Shown here in pieces: positions 58,601 to 64,000 of a DNA stretch of 64,000 bases (position 1 is the first letter of the stretch; every line of letters starts with the position of its first letter). The notes below the pieces were generated by a model. It was not told where the DNA came from, ran no database searches, and saw only the letters and a program-made list of their open reading frames with translations. Both the position numbers and the translations under genes were made by a program. Origin of the DNA: Schistocephalus solidus (taxonomy: Eukaryota > Platyhelminthes > Cestoda > Diphyllobothriidea > Diphyllobothriidae). The stretch is taken from the NCBI GenBank assembly GCA_017591395.1, contig WEDG01000305.1, positions 62,001 through 126,000 of the forward strand. Reading direction: 5' to 3'.

Positions 58601-60024
58601 CGTAACTATCATATTCGAACCCTAGAGATGCTGCAATGTAAAACAATGCGAAAAGCGTTGAGTAAATTTCCCATGTTATTTTTCAGATAAACAGGTGGGC
58701 CATTTATTCGTGTCCCAACAACAACAACTTCGATATCTTTATCCCAAGTGCAGTAGGTGAAATTACCCGAAATGTTCGCTGCAACCCTCTTGGCGGGCGC
58801 CTAACGTTATTTCGCAATTTTTTTCTTGCGGGTGAGCAGTAGAAGCAATTGACAACCATTCAAACCAGTAGGCGGTCTTATGTTGGGATGCCGTGCTTTA
58901 CACTGCCAACGAGAAAGAGGCTATAGTCAATTTTCCAGTTGGCGACCCCGACTGAATACTGCTTTAACAGAATCATTACCACTATATGTTCACAGTATTC
59001 ACTCAGGGGGGTCTTAAACCTTCCAAGACAGCTGGAATACACGATCCCCTTTTAATAATCAAGTCGTTTAATAGCTTACCACCAAATGAACCAGTAATAT
59101 CATCGAATTTTGGGAAACTTAATGTTTAATGGTAGGAGACCTCGGTGCTGTCGGGACGACCTACAGGTTTCTAAAGTTGCTGTGACACCGAGGAATATTC
59201 CAACCTCCCTAGAGAGCTGTCTTTACTTCCGAAAAGCATGGGCCCATTGCACTGGAGCCACCGCGGTTCTCGGAGAAATACGCTCAAAAATAACAGCCGT
59301 CAGCATATGGGAACAAGAGGGAACTAAGCGAAGGATAAGCGTCTTTACTAAGGGCACATGAACTGCGTACACACAGAGTAGGTTATATGAGAAAGATTGG
59401 TTTATTGGTAGTAATCCAAACATTGTAGCAAAGTTATTATCTCTTAAATCTGAATTCTTCCCGGAAACACTACCTACCGCTTCCTTGATGAGACACTGTG
59501 AGACCCTATTTCTCTTTACTGGATACAATTAGGCTAAGGGTTCATGAGGAAACAGTAGAATAGCTTTTATAGCGGGTGCTTCTGAGTCAGAGATAGAGAA
59601 AAAATCGCGTAAATACCAACATAAAGGACTATATTCCGTACAGAATGGTGGGGGTGCCGTCTCAGCAAGCGGTCACGATGGCTGACCAGTACCGATGATA
59701 AGAAGATGGTAAGATGACAGGATTGCAGAGGTTAATCGAGAATCACGTTGTGACCTACGTCTACTACACAGCATTTCCCGTTATCCTCCTCAACGGGGCA
59801 AGAAGAACACAATCTGGAAGGAAGTCACATGCACCTGGAATTATCCTGGCGTTCCAAGCAGAGGATACGCAGCAGGCAACTCAGTAATCAAGGCCTAAGC
59901 TCTAAAAATACTGGAAATGGTCACCGCCAATCGGCATAACCTAGGGTGATAGCCTTAGTCAGATGATGCATTTACTTGAGTTTCGGAAACGGGTAACGGA
60001 CATTCATTGAATAAGTGTTATCGG
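52641..60024. other. Long unassigned stretch
   Basis: Over 7 kb without a recognisable domain, repeat or RNA. Simple-sequence spots are poly-C at 53635-53650 and an A/T-rich TTTA/TTA tract at 55111-55144. The 150-codon frame at 53557-54009 and the 136-codon frame at 55157-55567 show no motif I know; they could contain exons, but no splice-consistent gene can be argued. Confidence 0.4.
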
Positions 60025-60428
60025 TAAGTATTGCTTGTTTGGCTGTCTAAACAGGACATGGGAATCTGAACGCTTGGTCCACTTAACATAGGTGGACTTA
60101 CGGTAAATTTCAGGAAGGCTAAATATTCCTTGTCTTCACTCTAACCCCAACTCTAGCATAAAACTAAACTTTAACCTTCATCTTAATCTTAGCCCTACCC
60201 TAAACCTAACCCGCACACTTAACATGAATCCAAACCTTAACCCTTACCATACTCCTGACACTAAGCCCAGCGCTGACATTAACCCCAAACCTAACTCTAA
60301 ACGTAGCCCTATCCCTCACCATAATCCTGTATACAATTTCCACGGAAGTTGTCACAAAAGCCACATATATTATGGGCCATTCCCAATAGTGCGTTATGTT
60401 AAGGCGGCCATACAAGTCATCTTGCTCA
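60025..60428 (-). repeat. Telomere-like-core MITE (family T), copy
   Basis: Left GCTTGTTTGGCTGTCTAAAC and right (reverse complement) ACTTGTATGGCCGCCTTAAC form the terminal inverted repeats. The core is TAACCC-type (CTAAACCTAACCC, CCTTAACCC), in opposite sense to the copy at 49761-50142. Confidence 0.55.
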
Positions 60429-60513
60429 TCCACTGCCCCACTCATCAATGTTGCGTTGGCGCTACTCATCAGTGGGCATCAATAAAGATCGTTATTATTA
60501 TTATTATTATTAA
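60429..60513 (+). repeat. Retroelement-like tail with (ATT)n
   Basis: CACTCATCAATG and CTACTCATCAGTGGG repeats, then AATAAAGATCG and (TTA)n at 60491-60511. This is a polyadenylation signal followed by a simple repeat as in non-LTR or SINE 3' ends. The parent element is unknown. Confidence 0.4.
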
Positions 60514-61400
60514 TTATAAAACTGAGTAATTTACAAGTTTAAAAATTTAAAAGTGCTTTAGTTTCCAACTGCCCCAGAAACGATGGTTGGTCAAAAAGTT
60601 TACATTGTCTAAGGACACCCCATCCACTTCAGGACAACAACCTTACCTAGGTGGATAAGTTAAGTCAGAGCTAAACAAACCCCTTGAGCGTTTCCTCGTC
60701 ACACTCATAATCCCCCACCCCTTATTTCTTAAGCCTACCCATCATCCCACCTGCTGATGCCAAACAATGCTGGCAAGATTCATCTGTCCTAGAAATTCTC
60801 CTTGCATAAAAGTGAAGTCCTGCGCCCGTTGAGATGAGAAAAACAGGCTCTTAGTACACTCCCAAGCCGATTACCCTTCACACTAATAAGTTCAGCTGCA
60901 AGGGGCGAGGGGGCGGAGGGTGACGCTAGTCTTTTATGAGGGCAGATAGGTTTGGTAGCTGCCAGGACAGAGTTGCACACATGCGCGTACATTTTCAGGT
61001 CTCTTCCTCCCACCACGTCCCAACACCGCTTTAGTCTTAACTGCGCTCATGCCATCTCAACAGCTATCGTCGGTCTGAGCAGGAATCTGAAGGGTTAGGG
61101 GTGGGTGGGGCGGGGACAGCCGTTCATACCTGAGGCTGGGAGACCTTACGCATTAGGCGTGAATAATGCCCCCAACCTGACCCAGAAAATGGACGCACAC
61201 TTTTGTCGACTCGGAAAGGAGTGGGTAACGCAAGCCCCGCCCACGGCATAGGGTGAACAATTAATATGCCTGCTCTTCGAACGCGCGTGCGTTATAGTTA
61301 CCTATATGTAGAGGCGCAGTAACTCGAAACACCCTCACACACCCCATCCTGGCTGACTTTTACCGCCTGGCTTGAAGGCATTCGCGTGCCTATACGGCTA
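60514..61400. other. Unassigned DNA
   Basis: Nothing recognised. Confidence 0.4.
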
Positions 61401-62070
61401 TTCTCCTCCTCCTCCTGCACTCCTCCTCCTCCTCCTCCTCCTCCTCCTCCTCCTCCTCCTCCTCCTCCCTCCTCCTCCTCCTCCTCCTCCTCCCTCCTCC
61501 TCCTCCTCCTCCTCCTCCTCCCTCCTCCTCCTCCTCCTCCTCCTCCTCCTCCTCCTCCTCCTCCTCCTCCTCCTCCTCCTCCTCCTCCTCCTCCTCCTCC
61601 TCCTCCTCCTCCCTCCTCCTCCCTCATCCTCCTCCTCCTCCTCCTCCTCCTCCTCCTCCTCCTCCTCCTCATCCACCATCACCACCTTCTCCCACTCATC
61701 ATCAATCACCTCCTCCTCCTCCCCAACCTCCACAACCACCACCACCACCACCACCACCAACCCCTCCTACTCCTCCTCCACCACCACCACCACCTTCTTC
61801 TCCTCCTCATCCTCTAACACCACCACCACCGCCACCACCTCCTCCGTCTCCTCCACCTCCCCCTCATCCGCTTCCTCATTCTTCTTCTTCTTCTTCTTCT
61901 TCTTCTTCTTCTTCTTCTTCTCTCCTCCTCCTCCTTCTCGGCTTCCTCCACCTCCTCCACCACCACCTCCTCCTTCTCCTCCTTTCTTCCTCCTACTCCT
62001 CCTCGTCCTCCTACTTTTCCTCATCCTCCTTCTTTCTCTTCTCCCCTTCTCATCCTCCCCTTCCTCCCAT
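61401..62070 (+). repeat. CTC-rich polypyrimidine tract
   Basis: About 670 bp of almost pure pyrimidine on the plus strand, mainly (CTC)n with CCA-interrupted parts at 61670-61860 and a (TTC)n block at 61879-61921. The long frames through it on both strands are Ser/Pro/Leu or Glu/Arg/Gly runs, an effect of the repeat and not genes. Confidence 0.97.
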
Positions 62071-63860
62071 CCATAGACTATATGCACGAGAAGGAAATTT
62101 GTCCACAGAGGAATGGATGAAGTCCGGTCTGTTTGCCTTTGAAGAGTAATTCTGTAGAGTTTTCAGCTTTCGGACAAGGCGCTATCATTTTAAATCACTT
62201 AAAGTTGAGTCAACCAACTGATCTTGGCTAAGAGATGTTATCCCCATAAAATATCCTGACATGAGGTCAGAGAAAGCAAGTCTAGTGCCTCTCATCCTTA
62301 ATATTTTTTGAATCGTGGCCGACACCGTTTGAATGCTAAGTTGAATGAACCAAAAGAACACAAGTTCAACCTTCTGATCTATATAGAGGTACTAACTCAA
62401 AGGCTGGATGCATGTTTCCTTAACTTTGCCTCGTTGTTCAACGCAGATCTAACGGGTCCGTCCAAATATCAACGATCGGTGAGAGCCTTACTATCAGATA
62501 TGGCTCCTTCTGTCTACTTTGCCTTTTCATTGATACTTCTCGGTAATTCATTGCCACCAAAAATTTCAAAGTCAAGGACAGGCAGCCAGGAATAGAAACA
62601 GGCTGATGTTGGCGTTTCAAGGCCACACTCGTAACCTAGACGTTTATCTGTTATTCTCTTCCAACGACTCTCGCCTTCTGGGGAAGTTATGGCTTAAACC
62701 TCCAGTTACTGTCTTTGAATAAATGTACATGACAGCACCCATACAGGGAATAAGCCGGAATACCGGAATACTGGGGTTAAATGCTTTTATATGCTTTCAG
62801 CTAGTAAATACTAACTAAAGGGCGGTTGAGATACTTGTACGTATGTATTGTAACCTTGCCTTATACGCTGTGGTTTTTTATAATAAAAATCTAGAATAGA
62901 CTTTAGGAGGGCAGCGAGTTTAAGGTTTTATAAGTGGAGGAACGGATGCATTTTCGGTGTAGAAAAGAGTTATACTTACGTGAGAGATGCTCTCAAATGG
63001 AGGGTCACTGGTGGAAGTTCTGCCAAGTGGCCTGTTGACATGGTATATACTTCACGTATAAACTCCATATGAGTGAGAGAAGAGTTACAGGTAAAAAATA
63101 TCAAAAAATCCTTAGCAAATTTCATGGACACGAAAGCTTGGATTCTCAAGGAGCGCCTTTTTATGTGGAGCTGGCCCGATCAAATAACCGGCGGTATTTC
63201 TGTAGAATTTGTACATAAAATTGGCCCTATACTGCGGGTGAAGGGACTGGCGCTTTCCACTTTCGAAATACTCCTTGGGGATAATGATCGATTGTGTAGT
63301 GAGCATCTGGGATAAGGAGCCTCCCGGAGATACATGTGGCATTGCGTAACATACTAGAGCGATGATCGGATTTCTGGCCCTACATAGAAGATGGAGGACA
63401 ATTACTTCTGCCATACAGGGATGGCGGTAATATAAATTAATAGGTGGGATGAACGAAACTGTCATACAGCTTTTTTAGGATGTCAAGATAATAAAGTGCT
63501 TCTACACCATCAACTTGTTTAACTACACTAATAAAGCCGATCAACAAAAGCACGCAATTTGATATACTGGAAATTAGGAGCCATAACCAGGGGGAACTTG
63601 AATTTGAGGCTATCGATGAGATAGTCCAGACAAACAGATCCCAGTGTGTGACAAATAATCATATGAAATGACAAAGTAAGAAGAATATATCGTTAAATAC
63701 AACTCTTGTGATGGCCGGGACCGCAGATATAATTGAAGTTGAAAACTTTGATAGCCTAACCCTAAGGCTACCCAAATGAGATATATAGGTATTTTGTAGA
63801 AGTAAAGATTGGGCGGGTCTAAATACCTGATCATTACCTTTATTAGGTAGGCTAAGTATT
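62071..63860. other. Unassigned DNA
   Basis: No gene, RNA or repeat recognised. Confidence 0.4.
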
Positions 63861-63903
63861 ATCGAGTTTTACACCAACACCAACCCTAACCCTACCCTAA
63901 CCC
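63861..63903 (+). repeat. Telomere-like CCCTAA units
   Basis: ACCCTAACCCTACCCTAACCC with flanking ACACCAACACCA. Short and interstitial; possibly another T-family core. Confidence 0.6.
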
Positions 63904-64000
63904 AACTTATTTGTACCTGGTGGACCTGACAGCGCGTGTTCCTCGAAGGTACAGTTGATCTGACATATATTTTCTTTGCTGTGAGACAATCCGTATTTTG

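Noticed and set aside
61298..62087. Long open frames of Pro/Leu/Ser or Glu/Arg/Gly runs on both strands
   Set aside because: They follow automatically from the CTC-type repeat, which has no stop codons in several frames.

Overview
The window looks like repeat-rich DNA from a flatworm nuclear genome, most likely a diphyllobothriidean tapeworm (Spirometra, Dibothriocephalus or Schistocephalus type). That assignment is inferred from recalled similarity of the retroelements: an RTE-type endonuclease element ending in C2H2 zinc fingers of the type HMGLFGHMRIHE, Penelope-like elements (PLEs) with GIY-YIG ends, and CR1-type elements. It was not searched. No host gene, rRNA, CRISPR array or bacterial feature could be supported. 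Almost every recognisable coding stretch is a broken transposable element, and most other open frames are short chance frames.

Layout. 0-9 kb: the end of a MITE-like repeat, a second MITE (1.0-1.3 kb), a PLE C-terminal fragment (3.1-3.4 kb) and a decayed PLE on the minus strand (5.4-6.9 kb) with a mutated reverse transcriptase (RT) active site. 9-20 kb: a tRNA-type SINE, a MITE, telomere-like degenerate repeats, another PLE GIY-YIG fragment (16.7-17.3 kb) and a tandem pair of repeats carrying a hammerhead-ribozyme-like core (17.5-17.96 kb). 20.8-24.6 kb: a second PLE lineage on the minus strand, then a SINE pair, then a rearranged PLE whose terminal direct repeats abut (TA)n tracts on both sides. 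27-40 kb: one long CR1-type element (30.3-33.6 kb; ORF1-like, endonuclease and RT parts, frameshifted), two 5'-truncated minus-strand relatives, and the most unusual locus, a 1.5-kb array of about 320-353-bp units in opposite orientations (36.2-37.75 kb), closed by a long hairpin and flanked by (TA)n. Two of its units hold a full type I hammerhead core. 40-45 kb: composite dispersed repeats and an RTE element that keeps endonuclease, C-terminal domain and five zinc fingers but lacks the RT core. 45-64 kb: mostly unassigned DNA with SINE and MITE copies, telomere-like tracts and a 670-bp CTC-rich polypyrimidine tract.

How the parts relate. The elements are independent mobile lineages (PLE, CR1, RTE, SINE, MITE, hammerhead repeat), not an operon. 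The non-autonomous SINEs and hammerhead repeats would depend on RT from elements like those seen here, but which partner serves which repeat is not shown by the sequence. The hammerhead repeat array is the best candidate for something undescribed. Its layout (type I, minimal stem III, tandem units near 330 bp) parallels the schistosome Sm-alpha hammerhead satellite and the hammerheads of PLE terminal repeats, as I recall them.
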